Shown: in pieces, positions 42,501-51,270 of the stretch
How positions within the stretch are numbered: position 1 is the first letter of the stretch
Layout: each line of letters opens with the position of its first letter
Source of the DNA: Pseudomonas frederiksbergensis
GTDB lineage: Bacteria; Pseudomonadota; Gammaproteobacteria; Pseudomonadales; Pseudomonadaceae
Length of the DNA: 64,000 nucleotides
NCBI RefSeq assembly: GCF_003732275.1
Contig: NZ_MOBM01000020.1
Coordinates: 186,001 to 250,000, forward strand
Direction: 5' to 3'
Position numbers and translations under genes: made by a program
Notes under the pieces: model-generated
What the model was told of the DNA's origin: nothing
The model's database searches: none
Seen by the model: the letters and a program-made list of their open reading frames with translations, nothing else

Positions 42501-44712
42501 ACACAGCGCGGCGATGCTCGTCCAATGCGTCGGCGTCGATGCGCTGAATCTGGCTGGCGACTTCGAACACTCGCTCAGGGACATGCTCGCCCCACTGATC
42601 GAGCATGGCGGCGGCGATGCGAGCGTGCTCGGCCCCCCTCCCCGCTTGTGCCGGAAGCCGACAGGCCGCCTCGAGCACCCGGTCATGGGGAAATACCAGA
42701 TGCTCGCGCTCGCGCAGAAGGAAACCCGCACTGACCAGACCCTGCACATCACTGGCGATCTGTTGCGGATCACACGGCGGCATCAACCGGTGCAACAACG
42801 ATTCTTCGCAGCGCCTGCCAACGTATCCGGCAGTGCGCATCACTTCCCGCTCCATCGGTGACAACCGTTCGAATCGCTGCACCATCAAGTCCGCGACATT
42901 ATCGGCGTAGCGATAACTGTCTACCTCCTCCTGATTCCAGACCCAGCGGCGATCCCGCACGTCGAAGCGCACCAGGCGCTCATCGATCAACGCCCTCAAT
43001 ACCTGGCTGATAAAGAGAGGATTGCCCGCCGTCTTGAAGTGCACGACTCGCGCGAGTGCCTCAATGTCTTTGGCGGTCGTGTCCAGTTCAGCGGCGATCA
43101 GCGCGGCAACTGCGGGCTCCGACAAGGGGCCCAGCATAATCTTTTGGTGCGGCGCACATTGCCCACTGCCCAGCACCTCCAGTAATCCCCCCGGTCGCTC
43201 GAGGGCCTGCGACTCTGCCGCGCGGTAGGCCAGGATCAGCACCAGATGCCGGGGCGGCCGGGCGATGAAAGCCTGTAAGAACGACAGGGTCGAATCGTCC
43301 GCCCACTGCACGTCATCCACGAACACCACCAAGGGACGTCCCGGCTGAGCGAAGACCTCCAGCACATCGAGCAGTGTCCGGTTAGCGTGGTCGAGCGCAT
43401 ATCGGGCCGGCATATTTGGCAGTTCGGGGGCGATACCGATGACCAACTCGGCCTCGGGCGCCAGATCCACCAGGAGCCGGCCCCGTCCCTTGAGTCGTTC
43501 TACCAGTTGCTGGCTCGTCGTCTCAAGTTCCAGAGCCGGCTTCCCGAGCAACTGGGTCATCAGCGACCTGAAGATTTCCGCCAATGGCGCATAAGGAGTT
43601 TCCTGCTGCAGCAAATCGCTCTTGCCGCTGGCCCAATAGCCAGGAGCCATGGGCCGGACACCCTGATGGATCAGCGTCGACTTGCCGGCACCTGGCGCAC
43701 CCGCGACCAGCAGGACTCGGGCGATGCCATCGCTGCGCACCTGATCCATCTGCTCGATCAATTGCATGCGTTCGGTCTCCCTACCGAACAAGGCATCATT
43801 GCGGATCACGGGAGGTATCGTATCGAAGCCGCCCAGGCGAAACGCATCGATACGCCCGTGCTCCAGCCACTGCTGCTGGCACCAGGCAAGATCCGCGGCC
43901 ATCGATTCGGCGCTCTGATAGCGGGCCTGCGGCTCTTTCGCCAAGCTCTTGAGCAGCACTCGGCAGAGTCCTTCCGGCAGGTCGGCCACATGCACCGCTG
44001 GTGATTCCGGCTGAACGGCTGCATGCACATGCAGCCATTGGGATGGTTCGCGGGCGGTAAGTGGCAGGTGGCCAGTCAGTGTTTGATAGAGAATCGTGGC
44101 CAGAGCATAGATATCGCTGCGCACGTCGAAACTCGGGTTGTCGCGCCGGACCTGCTCGGGGGCCAGGTATGGCCATTGTTCCAAGCTGGGCAGTTCGGCA
44201 GTGGGGGCCTCCCCTGCATGACTGTGAAACCCCAGGAGTCTGACCGAATCGGTAGCTCCCACCATCAGATGGTGGGGCAGCAGGCTGGTATGCCACACGC
44301 CCGACTTCTGGGCGCTACCCAGCGCACAGGCCGCCGCTACAGCGATGGCCAGCAAGCGCCCCAACGGCAACTCTGCTTCGCCCATCAAATCAGTCAGCGG
44401 CGTCCCCAACGCGGGATAAACCAGCAAGGGCCCTTCGGCCGAGCGAATGAGCGCAACAGGGGCAATCGCCCAGTCCGGGTCCAAGCGCAGATTAAAATCG
44501 CGCTCCAGCCGCTGGCATGTGGCAGGCCGCTGGATCGGTGCCCGGGCGGCGAGCCAGCGTGTTCCCGATTGTCTGTCCTGAAGCGTGAACCAGGTCAGAT
44601 CGTTTTCCCGACGCAGCACTTTGAAGGCGCAACGCTCCAGCCAGGGCTCATCATGTACGACATCAGGACTGCAGGAATTGGATGATGAGGGAGGACTGCT
44701 GGGCATGAACAC
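39562..44712 (-). CDS. Pseudokinase-AAA ATPase-GAF-histidine kinase sensor
   Basis: A 1716-residue cytoplasmic protein. Residues about 20-290 have the Ser/Thr kinase fold, but the catalytic loop reads WHTSLLPHHLMV (His141 with Ser where Asp belongs) and DFG is replaced by GFH, so this is a pseudokinase. An AAA/STAND-type ATPase follows with Walker A GAPGAGKST (Lys344) and Walker B VVFVDDVQWADD. A long helical repeat region (about 700-1330) leads to a GAF domain (about 1350-1490), then a histidine kinase with AHEISQP (His1502), LITNALEAI, DNGPGIA and GMGLAI. The output is phosphotransfer to a receiver, and two receivers are encoded divergently. The input is unknown; the ATPase/repeat part suggests assembly on a ligand. 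Confidence 0.93.
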   Translation of the reverse strand: MFMPSSPPSSSNSCSPDVVHDEPWLERCAFKVLRRENDLTWFTLQDRQSGTRWLAARAPIQRPATCQRLERDFNLRLDPDWAIAPVALIRSAEGPLLVYPALGTPLTDLMGEAELPLGRLLAIAVAAACALGSAQKSGVWHTSLLPHHLMVGATDSVRLLGFHSHAGEAPTAELPSLEQWPYLAPEQVRRDNPSFDVRSDIYALATILYQTLTGHLPLTAREPSQWLHVHAAVQPESPAVHVADLPEGLCRVLLKSLAKEPQARYQSAESMAADLAWCQQQWLEHGRIDAFRLGGFDTIPPVIRNDALFGRETERMQLIEQMDQVRSDGIARVLLVAGAPGAGKSTLIHQGVRPMAPGYWASGKSDLLQQETPYAPLAEIFRSLMTQLLGKPALELETTSQQLVERLKGRGRLLVDLAPEAELVIGIAPELPNMPARYALDHANRTLLDVLEVFAQPGRPLVVFVDDVQWADDSTLSFLQAFIARPPRHLVLILAYRAAESQALERPGGLLEVLGSGQCAPHQKIMLGPLSEPAVAALIAAELDTTAKDIEALARVVHFKTAGNPLFISQVLRALIDERLVRFDVRDRRWVWNQEEVDSYRYADNVADLMVQRFERLSPMEREVMRTAGYVGRRCEESLLHRLMPPCDPQQIASDVQGLVSAGFLLREREHLVFPHDRVLEAACRLPAQAGRGAEHARIAAAMLDQWGEHVPERVFEVASQIQRIDADALDEHRRAVFVELLVEAAERARNTAAVEQAAGYLHTAEILLGQASSSALYTQAFATRWLAAECDMLLADLAGAQRRLDDCLVHARTALDRAKTYRLRATLRTLHSDYEGAITEALTGLALLGISLQRRPSQEQLTQAFAQVRTLIGPRRIADLVHLPKADNPLVEATMELLGTLISSFFVDDDIRLLHLAKMVELTLLHGVTPSSSYGIAWFGVMIAECYGEYVDGHAFAEVALELIDKYGYEAGRTGTLVALDQVSPWTRPMAYARQRAMAAFECGQAGGDLGMSCYACNHIGSDLLFMGEPLQGVLNELEHGLAWVRQFHYIDIERILLAQQSFASDLRNGRPHRPLAELDGTEHDRFGIIDRSSVSQPTLFFSWLYSGMSAFYFGDIPYALRRFEEVATLVWSIPAHINLADYYLFYGLALGSAQAPGELADKLEKLERQRQRFLQWVELNPTTFRSKLLLIEGVIARLRGLELMAIRCFDQSQIAAAAAGFIHEQALAHEQLANICIPNGLVSGANHHLRVARDCYSLWGAEGKVRQLEVMHPSLGAQPSFEPIRPVTQVRLDLEAGVEVARALSQEILLERLVETLMNHLMIQAGADNGVLMIVNDAELQLAATASVEAGNVQVALDAGQPLEQIAPVSVLNATMRTRTPLVLDDAQADCPEAYSADLQQRQTRSMLCLPLLKQGMLIGLVYLENSLVSKLFSAERLTMLEILASQAAVSLQTASLYARLVEDNQLRAQMEADLRSSRAELARSSHLKVMGELSASIAHEISQPLLGILSNASASLSWLKRDQPDLEEAIQGLEDIRSDSTRAANIVQALRALAKQAPLQRLPVQIEDLIRDVLCLTATDLASGNVRLESRLDTKCIVWVDAVQIQQVVYNLITNALEAIAGAGLQDGCIIIGSGVKDDQVQLCLQDNGPGIASQERERIFDAFYTTKGNGMGMGLAICRSVIAAHGGTLVLQDSEQGARFCISLPLAPGYVG

Positions 44713-44890
44713 TCACCGCTGAAAATACGTTTAAGACTGAGCTCATGAGTATACGCAAGGCTCTGGTGCGGTGAATGTGGGCCGGCCATCCTGTCCGTCC
44801 CAGGCACCATGATGGCCGTCGAGCGGCCCTATTGCCGGTGATTTTCACGCACTGAAACCACCGCGTGTTATCCCTCGGGATAATTGCATT

Positions 44891-45964
44891 ATGCAGGGCT
44901 GTCCCCTAGCGTGTATGCCAGATGAATCGACGCTTGCGCGTCACTCTCCCTCACACAGTGCAGAGCAACGCATGATCCGACTCGGTCAAGCCACCATTTC
45001 CCTGGAACAGCGCGAAGCCTTTCTCGATGGACGGCCCATGCGCGTTGGAGGACGGGCGTTCGAAATCCTCTCGGTGCTGATGCAGGCCGATGGTCGTATC
45101 GTCAGTAAAGATGAATTGATCACACAGGTCTGGCCCGACACCGTCGTCGAGGAAAACAATCTGCAAGTGCAGATTTCCTCGCTGCGCAAGTTGCTCGGAG
45201 AAAAAGAACTCATCCAGACGGTCCCACGCCGAGGTTACCGATTATTGAAAGAACGTGAATCACCCCTGCCCCCATTCCATCCCGCTACCTCGTGGGCCCT
45301 GACGTGCGAGAAGCAGGAGGCGATCGACCCTGACACCGTGCCGGTGCTCATAGTGGACGATGAAGCTTCCGTGCGCACGGCGCTCAGCCGCCTGCTGCGG
45401 GCCGAAGGCATCATGCACCGGATATTCGGCTCGGCCGAAGAACTGCTCAATGCTGACCTCGACATCGGCCCCGCTTGTCTGTTGCTGGACATCAGCCTGC
45501 CCGAGGCGACAGGACTGGAACTGCAATCGGCGCTCGGACAACGCGGACATCCATGGCCGGTCATTTTCATGACCGGTTTCGGCACTATCCCGATGTCGGT
45601 GCAGGCCATGAAAGCAGGCGCAGTCGAATTTCTGACCAAACCCTTCAACGACGACCAGTTGCTGGACATCCTGCACACCACTCGTCAGCGGGCAGCCAAA
45701 GCATTCGAGCAATGGCAACGCATTCAGAGCGCCCGTCAAAAAGCCGCCCTGTTGACCCCCCGTGAACGAGAAGTGCTGCCGCTGATCGTCGCCGGACTGT
45801 CCAACAAACACATTGCCAACCAGCTGGGCACCAGCGAAGTCACTGCCAAGGTCCATCGCAAACACATCATGGAAAAGATGCAGACGCGCTCACTGGTCAG
45901 CCTCGTCAAGCTGTATAGCCTGATTAGCTCGGACCCAGCGTTTGGCATGCAGGATTCTTCATGA
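44891..45964 (+). CDS. Response regulator with both OmpR-type and LuxR-type DNA-binding domains
   Basis: A 357-residue regulator with three parts. Residues about 28-118 form an OmpR/ToxR-type winged helix (LGQATISLEQREAFLDG, WPDTVVEENNLQVQISSLRKLL, VPRRGYRLL). Residues about 150-265 form a receiver domain (VLIVDDE; phospho-acceptor Asp200 in LLLDISLP; Lys in LTKPF). Residues about 290-350 form a LuxR/FixJ helix-turn-helix (LTPREREVLPLIVAGLSNKHIA, VHRKHIMEKM). A receiver flanked by two DNA-binding domains is unusual. The divergent histidine kinase is the likely donor. ATG 44891 gives the longest form; ATG 44915 or 44972 would still keep all domains. The next receiver gene overlaps by ATGA. Confidence 0.92.
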   Translation: MQGCPLACMPDESTLARHSPSHSAEQRMIRLGQATISLEQREAFLDGRPMRVGGRAFEILSVLMQADGRIVSKDELITQVWPDTVVEENNLQVQISSLRKLLGEKELIQTVPRRGYRLLKERESPLPPFHPATSWALTCEKQEAIDPDTVPVLIVDDEASVRTALSRLLRAEGIMHRIFGSAEELLNADLDIGPACLLLDISLPEATGLELQSALGQRGHPWPVIFMTGFGTIPMSVQAMKAGAVEFLTKPFNDDQLLDILHTTRQRAAKAFEQWQRIQSARQKAALLTPREREVLPLIVAGLSNKHIANQLGTSEVTAKVHRKHIMEKMQTRSLVSLVKLYSLISSDPAFGMQDSS

Positions 45965-46374
45965 CCAAAAAAACTGGCTGCCCTCTCCCAGAGTCATCCG
46001 CCAACCCCAAGACAATCGTCTGCATTGTGGACGACGATGTGTCCGTGCGAAAAAGCTTGGCCAATCTGCTCCGCTCGGCTGGATATCAATCTCGGGTATT
46101 CGTCTCGGGTGAAGAATTCCTGTCCCTCGATAGCTTCGATGACGTCGCCTGCCTGCTGTTGGATTTGAGAATGAACGGCCTGTCGGGAATCGAGGTCATG
46201 CAAGCACTTGCGCTCATGCACAGAAAATTTCCGGTAATTTGCATGTCAGCCCATTGGGATGAAGCGACATTGGCCGAATCAAGCCGCTATGACGCTATCG
46301 AGTGCCTGCGTAAACCCTTCAGCAGCGATGCGTTATTGAGCGCTGTCGAGCTGGCGCTTCACGTTAAAGGCTAA
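45961..46374 (+). CDS. Stand-alone receiver (CheY-like) protein
   Basis: A 137-residue single receiver domain: CIVDDDVSVRKSL (acidic pocket), CLLLDLRMNGLSG (phospho-acceptor Asp68), PVICMSAHWDEATL and LRKPFSSDALL (Lys). It has no output domain. It overlaps the upstream regulator by the four bases ATGA, so it is made with it and probably shares or drains phosphate from the same kinase. Receiver sequence resembles the FixJ group, as does the neighbour's. Confidence 0.9.
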   Translation: MTKKTGCPLPESSANPKTIVCIVDDDVSVRKSLANLLRSAGYQSRVFVSGEEFLSLDSFDDVACLLLDLRMNGLSGIEVMQALALMHRKFPVICMSAHWDEATLAESSRYDAIECLRKPFSSDALLSAVELALHVKG

Positions 46375-46917
46375 ACAGCGAGTGGCCAAAATTACCCGTG
46401 ATACAGCGCTGATTACGAGCAAGCGCAGACAAACGCCCACAGCACGGATCCTTTGAGCCGGCGCGGCAACACGAAGGTACCGGAGTGGCAGTCAACTGCT
46501 CGTGCCCCGGATTCAACCTGACCGGACTGGGGCGTGAGTCAGGGTTTGCCGAGGGGCTCTCCAAACTCCTGAAAGCCTTCAACATCGGTGCCGTGTCGAC
46601 TTGAAACAGCTCGTGACCTTCGAAGCTCCAACGCTCGGCAGAACTCCCACACCACTGACGAAGAAACGCTGCTTTTTCCCGCAAAGCCATCCGTCGAAGC
46701 ACATCCATCCAATATTCCTCATCCTCGGCGCCGCACTATGGACTCCATGTTCCATGGCGGCCTCTTCAATGAGGTCTCTTAACAGTTCACGGGGTGTGTG
46801 ATGACCAGCCTTCAATGACCGAGCCAAGAATCTGCCGGGCAAGGCCACCGACCTCTCTTTCTGAAACGCCCATCACCGGCTATATCCCCCGGTGCTTCTT
46901 CAGTTCAAGGAGCTGCT
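46375..46917. other. Regulatory gap before the amidohydrolase operon
   Basis: A 543-base gap with no supported gene. Two overlapping minus-strand frames (46364-46848) show no family pattern. The last 50 bases hold an inverted repeat, CACCGG/CCGGTG around 46872-46893, and an AAGGAG ribosome site at 46906. It is the likely binding region for the upstream two-component regulator. Confidence 0.4.
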
Positions 46918-48756
46918 ATGAACGTCGATCTGATTCTCTATAACGGGAACTTTCATACGGTTGACCAGGCGAAACCCAAGGCCAGTGCGGTCGCTATTGC
47001 CAGCGGCAAGTTCGCTGCCGTGGGCACTGACGCCGAAATCATGGGTATGCGCACCAGTGCCACCCAGGTCATCGACCTCAAGGGGCGCACGGTGATCCCG
47101 GGCCTCAACGACTCGCACCTGCACCTGATCCGTGGTGGCCTGAACTACAATCTGGAACTGCGCTGGGAGGGCGTGCCGTCCCTGGCCGACGCCCTGCGCA
47201 TGCTCAAGGAGCAGGCCGACCGCACGCCGACCCCACAGTGGGTGCGGGTGGTGGGCGGCTGGAACGAATTCCAGTTCGCCGAAAAGCGCATGCCAACCCT
47301 GGAAGAATTGAACCAGGCGGCGCCGGACACCCCGGTATTCGTCCTGCACCTCTACGACCGTGCATTGCTCAACCGCGCGGCGCTGCGGGTTGCCGGCTAC
47401 ACCCGTGACACGCCGAATCCGCCGGGTGGCGAGATTGTGCGTGATAGCAACGGCAACCCGACCGGCATGCTGGTCGCGCGGCCGAACGCGATGATCCTCT
47501 ATTCGACCTTGGCCAAGGGACCGAAGCTACCGCTGGAATATCAGGTCAACTCGACCCGTCAGTTCATGCGCGAGCTGAACCGCCTGGGCCTGACCAGTGC
47601 CATCGACGCCGGCGGCGGTTTCCAGAACTATCCGGACGATTACGCGGTGATCAACCAATTGGCCGACGCCAAGCAGTTGACCGTGCGTATCGCCTACAAC
47701 CTGTTCACCCAGAAGCCGAAAGAAGAACTCACCGACTTCAAGCATTGGACCAGCACCGTCAAACTGCACCAGGGCGATGACTTCCTGCGCCACAACGGCG
47801 CCGGCGAGATGTTGACCTTCTCGGCGGCGGACTTCGAAGATTTCCTTGAACCACGTCCGGACCTGCCACCAGGCATGGAGCAGGACCTGGAACCGGTGGT
47901 GCGCCACCTAGTGGAACAGCGCTGGCCGTTCCGCCTGCACGCCACCTATGACGAATCGATCTCGCGCATGCTCGACGTGTTCGAGAAGGTCAACCGCGAT
48001 ATCCCGTTCAACGGCATTCCGTGGTTCTTCGACCACTGCGAAACCATCACGCCGAAAAACATCGAGCGGGTTCGCGCCCTCGGTGGCGGTATCGCGATCC
48101 AGGACCGCATGGCGTTCCAGGGCGAGTACTTCGTCGAGCGCTACGGCGCCAAGGCCGGCGAACACACTCCACCGATCAAGCGCATGCTGGCCGAAGGCGT
48201 GCCAGTGGGCGCCGGCACCGACGCCACCCGCGTATCGAGCTACAACCCCTGGACTTCGCTGTACTGGATGGTCAGCGGCAAGACCGTCGGCGGTATGGAG
48301 CTGTATCCAGAAGGCTTGTCTCGGGAAACCGCGCTGGAACTGTTCACCCGGGGCAGCGCCTGGTTCTCCTCGGAGCAGGGCAAAAAGGGCCAGATCAAGG
48401 TTGGTCAACTGGCCGACGTGGTCGCGCTGTCCCAGGACTTCTTCAGTGTGCCGGAGGAGTCGATCAAGTGGATCGAGTCGGTGCTGACAATCGTCGACGG
48501 CAAGGTGGTCTACGCCACCAACGAGTTCGACCAGTTGGCACCACCAAGCGTGCCCGTGCTGCCGGACTGGTCGCCGGTGGCGATGGTGCCGGGTCACTGG
48601 CGTCCGGGGGCGCCAATGGCTGCTGTCGTTCACCAGTGCGGCGGACCGTGCGCGGTGCATTCCCACAGCCATGACAAGGCTCGCCAATCGAAAGTGCCGG
48701 TCAGCGACTTCCAGGGCTTCTGGGGCGCCTTTGGCTGCTCGTGCTTCGCGTTCTGA
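46918..48756 (+). CDS. Amidohydrolase family 3 (YtcJ-like) with Cys/His-rich tail
   Basis: A 612-residue metal-dependent hydrolase. The start is set by AAGGAG seven bases ahead. The metal motif is DSHLHLIRGG near residue 65; later ligands are His in FRLHATYD, His in FFDHCETI, and Asp in GAGTDATR, as in YtcJ-type amidohydrolases. These cleave C-N bonds of amides, formamides or cyclic amides. The last 60 residues form an unusual extension containing HQCGGPCAVHSHSHD and ending FGCSCFAF, which looks like a metal-binding tail. The next gene, a cysteine hydrolase, is in the same operon, so a two-step hydrolysis of an amide is plausible. The substrate is unknown. Confidence 0.88.
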   Translation: MNVDLILYNGNFHTVDQAKPKASAVAIASGKFAAVGTDAEIMGMRTSATQVIDLKGRTVIPGLNDSHLHLIRGGLNYNLELRWEGVPSLADALRMLKEQADRTPTPQWVRVVGGWNEFQFAEKRMPTLEELNQAAPDTPVFVLHLYDRALLNRAALRVAGYTRDTPNPPGGEIVRDSNGNPTGMLVARPNAMILYSTLAKGPKLPLEYQVNSTRQFMRELNRLGLTSAIDAGGGFQNYPDDYAVINQLADAKQLTVRIAYNLFTQKPKEELTDFKHWTSTVKLHQGDDFLRHNGAGEMLTFSAADFEDFLEPRPDLPPGMEQDLEPVVRHLVEQRWPFRLHATYDESISRMLDVFEKVNRDIPFNGIPWFFDHCETITPKNIERVRALGGGIAIQDRMAFQGEYFVERYGAKAGEHTPPIKRMLAEGVPVGAGTDATRVSSYNPWTSLYWMVSGKTVGGMELYPEGLSRETALELFTRGSAWFSSEQGKKGQIKVGQLADVVALSQDFFSVPEESIKWIESVLTIVDGKVVYATNEFDQLAPPSVPVLPDWSPVAMVPGHWRPGAPMAAVVHQCGGPCAVHSHSHDKARQSKVPVSDFQGFWGAFGCSCFAF

Positions 48757-48868
48757 AAACTGGGCAACAAGAGAATGAAACACCTCGCCGGGCATGCTCG
48801 GCGAGTTCATCCGCCAGTGCAGTCTGCTGGCAACGCACACACCCTGTCACAACCCAATGGAGTCAACG

Positions 48869-49492
48869 ATGACCATTCCCTACAAACGCCTGAACATTAA
48901 CGATGCCGTTGTCCTGCTGGTCGACCACCAGACCGGCCTGATCTCACTGGTACAGGATTTCTCGCCGAACGAGTTCAAGAACAACGTGCTGGCCCTGGCC
49001 GACTGTGCCAAGTTCTTCAAGCTGCCGACCATTCTCACCACCAGCTTCGAATCCGGCCCGAACGGCCCGCTGGTACCCGAGTTGAAAGAGATGTTCCCGG
49101 ACGCGCCGTACATCGCTCGTCCAGGCCAGATCAATGCCTGGGACAACGAAGACTTCGTCAAGGCGATCAAGGCCACCGGCCGCAAGCAGCTAATTATCGC
49201 GGGCGTTGTGACCGACGTCTGCGTGGCGTTCCCGACCCTGTGCGCGCTGGAAGAAGGTTTTGATGTGTTCGTCGTGACTGACGCTTCCGGCACCTTCAAC
49301 GAGGTGGTGCAGCAGGCTGCCTGGGCACGCATGTCCGCCGCCGGCGCTCAACTGGTCAACTGGTTCTCCGTGGCGTGCGAGCTGCAGCGTGACTGGCGCA
49401 ACGACATGGAAGGCCTGGCCCACCTGCTGTCCCAGCGCATTCCCAACTACCGCAACCTGATGAACAGCTACTCGGCATTCATTGCCAAGTAA
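48869..49492 (+). CDS. Isochorismatase-like cysteine hydrolase (YcaC family)
   Basis: A 207-residue cytoplasmic enzyme. ATG 48869 has GGAG six bases ahead, so the longer frame from 48794 is rejected. The catalytic residues of the family are visible: Asp in VDHQTG, Lys in ATGRKQ, and Cys in VVTDVCVAFPTL. The WARMSAAGAQLVNWFSVACELQRDW part is typical of YcaC-like hydrolases. The likely reaction is hydrolysis of an amide or carbamoyl group, though the physiological substrate of YcaC itself is not established. It is the second gene of the amidohydrolase operon, which ends at a strong terminator. Confidence 0.9.
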   Translation: MTIPYKRLNINDAVVLLVDHQTGLISLVQDFSPNEFKNNVLALADCAKFFKLPTILTTSFESGPNGPLVPELKEMFPDAPYIARPGQINAWDNEDFVKAIKATGRKQLIIAGVVTDVCVAFPTLCALEEGFDVFVVTDASGTFNEVVQQAAWARMSAAGAQLVNWFSVACELQRDWRNDMEGLAHLLSQRIPNYRNLMNSYSAFIAK

Positions 49493-49752
49493 ATCGAACC
49501 CGATGCCAAGGATGGCGTCATTGGCAGCAGAAAATTCAGCCACCATTGCGACCCCCTCAATCTCGTCAGTTCATTGGTGTTGCCCATTTTACTGAGTGCA
49601 ATGCTTACGAACCGGAGCATTGCGGGCGTTCGCGTTTCTCGCGGAAAAAGCGCAGGCATTCGAATTCATCAGCGATGCTTTCCGGCCGCTCCGATGACCC
49701 GCAGCGATCTTCGCCCAGCAAGCGGCGTGGCCCCGATATCGATACGGTTGTA

Positions 49753-49791
49753 GGGGGGGCATCCAAGCCAGGCTGGACGCCCCCCCTTTTT
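49753..49791 (+). terminator. Strong terminator of the amidohydrolase/YcaC operon
   Basis: An eight-base G/C stem (seven G then C at 49753-49760, paired with G then seven C at 49779-49786) is followed by five T. The inner loop itself forms TCCA/TGGA and GCC/GGC pairs. The rest of the 354-base gap from 49493 holds no gene. Confidence 0.92.
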
Positions 49792-49846
49792 GCATGATCC
49801 CCGACTTACAGCATCAGGCGAAGGCCGATGCCAGAAGGCAGTGTTG

Positions 49847-51256
49847 TTACCACATGAATTTGAGCTCCACGCCGAGATAGTTACTATCGTCACCTCCGGC
49901 ATCCCGTATCGTATCACCCACTGCATAGTGAACGGCCTCAACAGCACCGGACAGATTGCGGGTGAATGCATAGTCCATGCGCAATTGATCGTAGTAACCC
50001 GTCCAGCGTCCACCTTGCCCCGCCGTTCCTGCTACCGGCAGATTCGGTTGGGTATAAACCGCGTCCTCGGTGGTTTGTCGCCAGAGCATTCCCACAGCTG
50101 TCTGAATGGATAGGCCGGAGACCGGCTGTATCGTCACAGAAGGTTTGACATGGATAAGGTTGCTGTAGCCGGTGTAACCCGCCAGTGAGAAGTAGTATCC
50201 ATTCGGGAACAGAGGATTGAATGTCCCTAATGTGCCATCTCCGGCATGGTGATCACCGGAAGCCGCATCGAACTGCAGGCCAAAGCGTGGCGTCCAAGGC
50301 ACAGCTTTCAGGGTGTACCCCAGACGGCTGCCGCCTGCCCAGGCGCGGATATCTTTGGAACCTACCGTACCGGTCTGAACCATCGCTTCCACATCCCAAT
50401 CGTATGCTCCCTCGGTTCCCGCGGTGCGCGCATCGAAGATGTGTCGGGTTTCATCACCCTCCGCGTCGAGATAACTCGCGCGGCGTTCTTCGTACAAGCC
50501 GTAGTAGGCCGACAGTTCGTCTTTATTGTTAAGCTGGCGCTCGACCCTGAGCATATGGAACGCGACGTCGGAATTGGACTTGTCGTCGAAGTGACGGCCA
50601 TCCAGGTACTGGACAGGATGACTAGCGATGCCAATGAGTCGCCAATTGCTCGTCTCCCAGTCCGCCCAAACAGCATCGAAGGACTGCCGGACGTTCGGTC
50701 CATCCCGCGAAGAAATAAAGCGCTGCAAGTCGAAGGCGAAATCCTGACGCCCCACGCGCGTCTTGAAAGTGTGATCGACGGTCTGGTCGACGTACTCGAC
50801 AAAAGCCAGTCGCATATCCAGGCGGTTCTGGTCTGCGCCGCCTACGGTTGTCTTATCGAAGGCGCGAGCATCTTCCAGTTCGGTGAATACCCGCCAGTGT
50901 TCGTTCAAATGCAAATCGGCATGCACTTGCAGTCGCTGAATCAGCCACGAGTCGCGTGACCGGTTGCCTATGCCAAATCCATTGGCATCGTTGAACTCAA
51001 ACCGCTCACGAAGCGTCGCGCCGAACGATACATAACGCTGCGGATCATCATCCGACAGCGATATATATTTGAGACTATCCAGAGGCTCGGTTCTCAACGA
51101 AGGGTTTTGAAGGACTGACCAGTCCTCCTGCCAACGGTTGGTTTTAAGCACAGGGCGTTCAGTCTGATCGGCGGCGAAACCGCTGGAAACTCCCAGCGGC
51201 CACAGCACGGCCAGAGCCCAAGCACACGCGTTATGCGAAGGACGTCGGCTCTTCAT
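49847..51256 (-). CDS. Alginate-export-family outer-membrane barrel
   Basis: A 469-residue protein with a signal peptide ending near GFAAD. The YVSFGATLRERFEFNDANGFG segment, then QRLQVHADLHLNEHWRVFTELED and RVGRQDFAFDLQRF, match the alginate-export (PF13372-like) barrel family. The C-terminus is aromatic (ELKFMW), as needed for barrel insertion. True AlgE sits in the alginate operon; this one does not, so it is more likely a substrate-specific channel for small anionic or aromatic molecules. It lies 14 bases downstream of the VOC gene on the same strand. Confidence 0.87.
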   Translation of the reverse strand: MKSRRPSHNACAWALAVLWPLGVSSGFAADQTERPVLKTNRWQEDWSVLQNPSLRTEPLDSLKYISLSDDDPQRYVSFGATLRERFEFNDANGFGIGNRSRDSWLIQRLQVHADLHLNEHWRVFTELEDARAFDKTTVGGADQNRLDMRLAFVEYVDQTVDHTFKTRVGRQDFAFDLQRFISSRDGPNVRQSFDAVWADWETSNWRLIGIASHPVQYLDGRHFDDKSNSDVAFHMLRVERQLNNKDELSAYYGLYEERRASYLDAEGDETRHIFDARTAGTEGAYDWDVEAMVQTGTVGSKDIRAWAGGSRLGYTLKAVPWTPRFGLQFDAASGDHHAGDGTLGTFNPLFPNGYYFSLAGYTGYSNLIHVKPSVTIQPVSGLSIQTAVGMLWRQTTEDAVYTQPNLPVAGTAGQGGRWTGYYDQLRMDYAFTRNLSGAVEAVHYAVGDTIRDAGGDDSNYLGVELKFMW

Positions 51257-51270
51257 ATACGCCCCTCAGA

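Noticed and set aside
46364..46848. Two minus-strand frames before the amidohydrolase operon
   Set aside because: They overlap each other in different frames, show no recognisable domain, and one runs into the end of the receiver gene.
50246..50959. Long plus-strand open frame opposite the alginate-export-like gene
   Set aside because: It lies wholly antisense to a well supported barrel gene, has no family pattern, and is typical of frames opposite GC-rich Pseudomonas genes.
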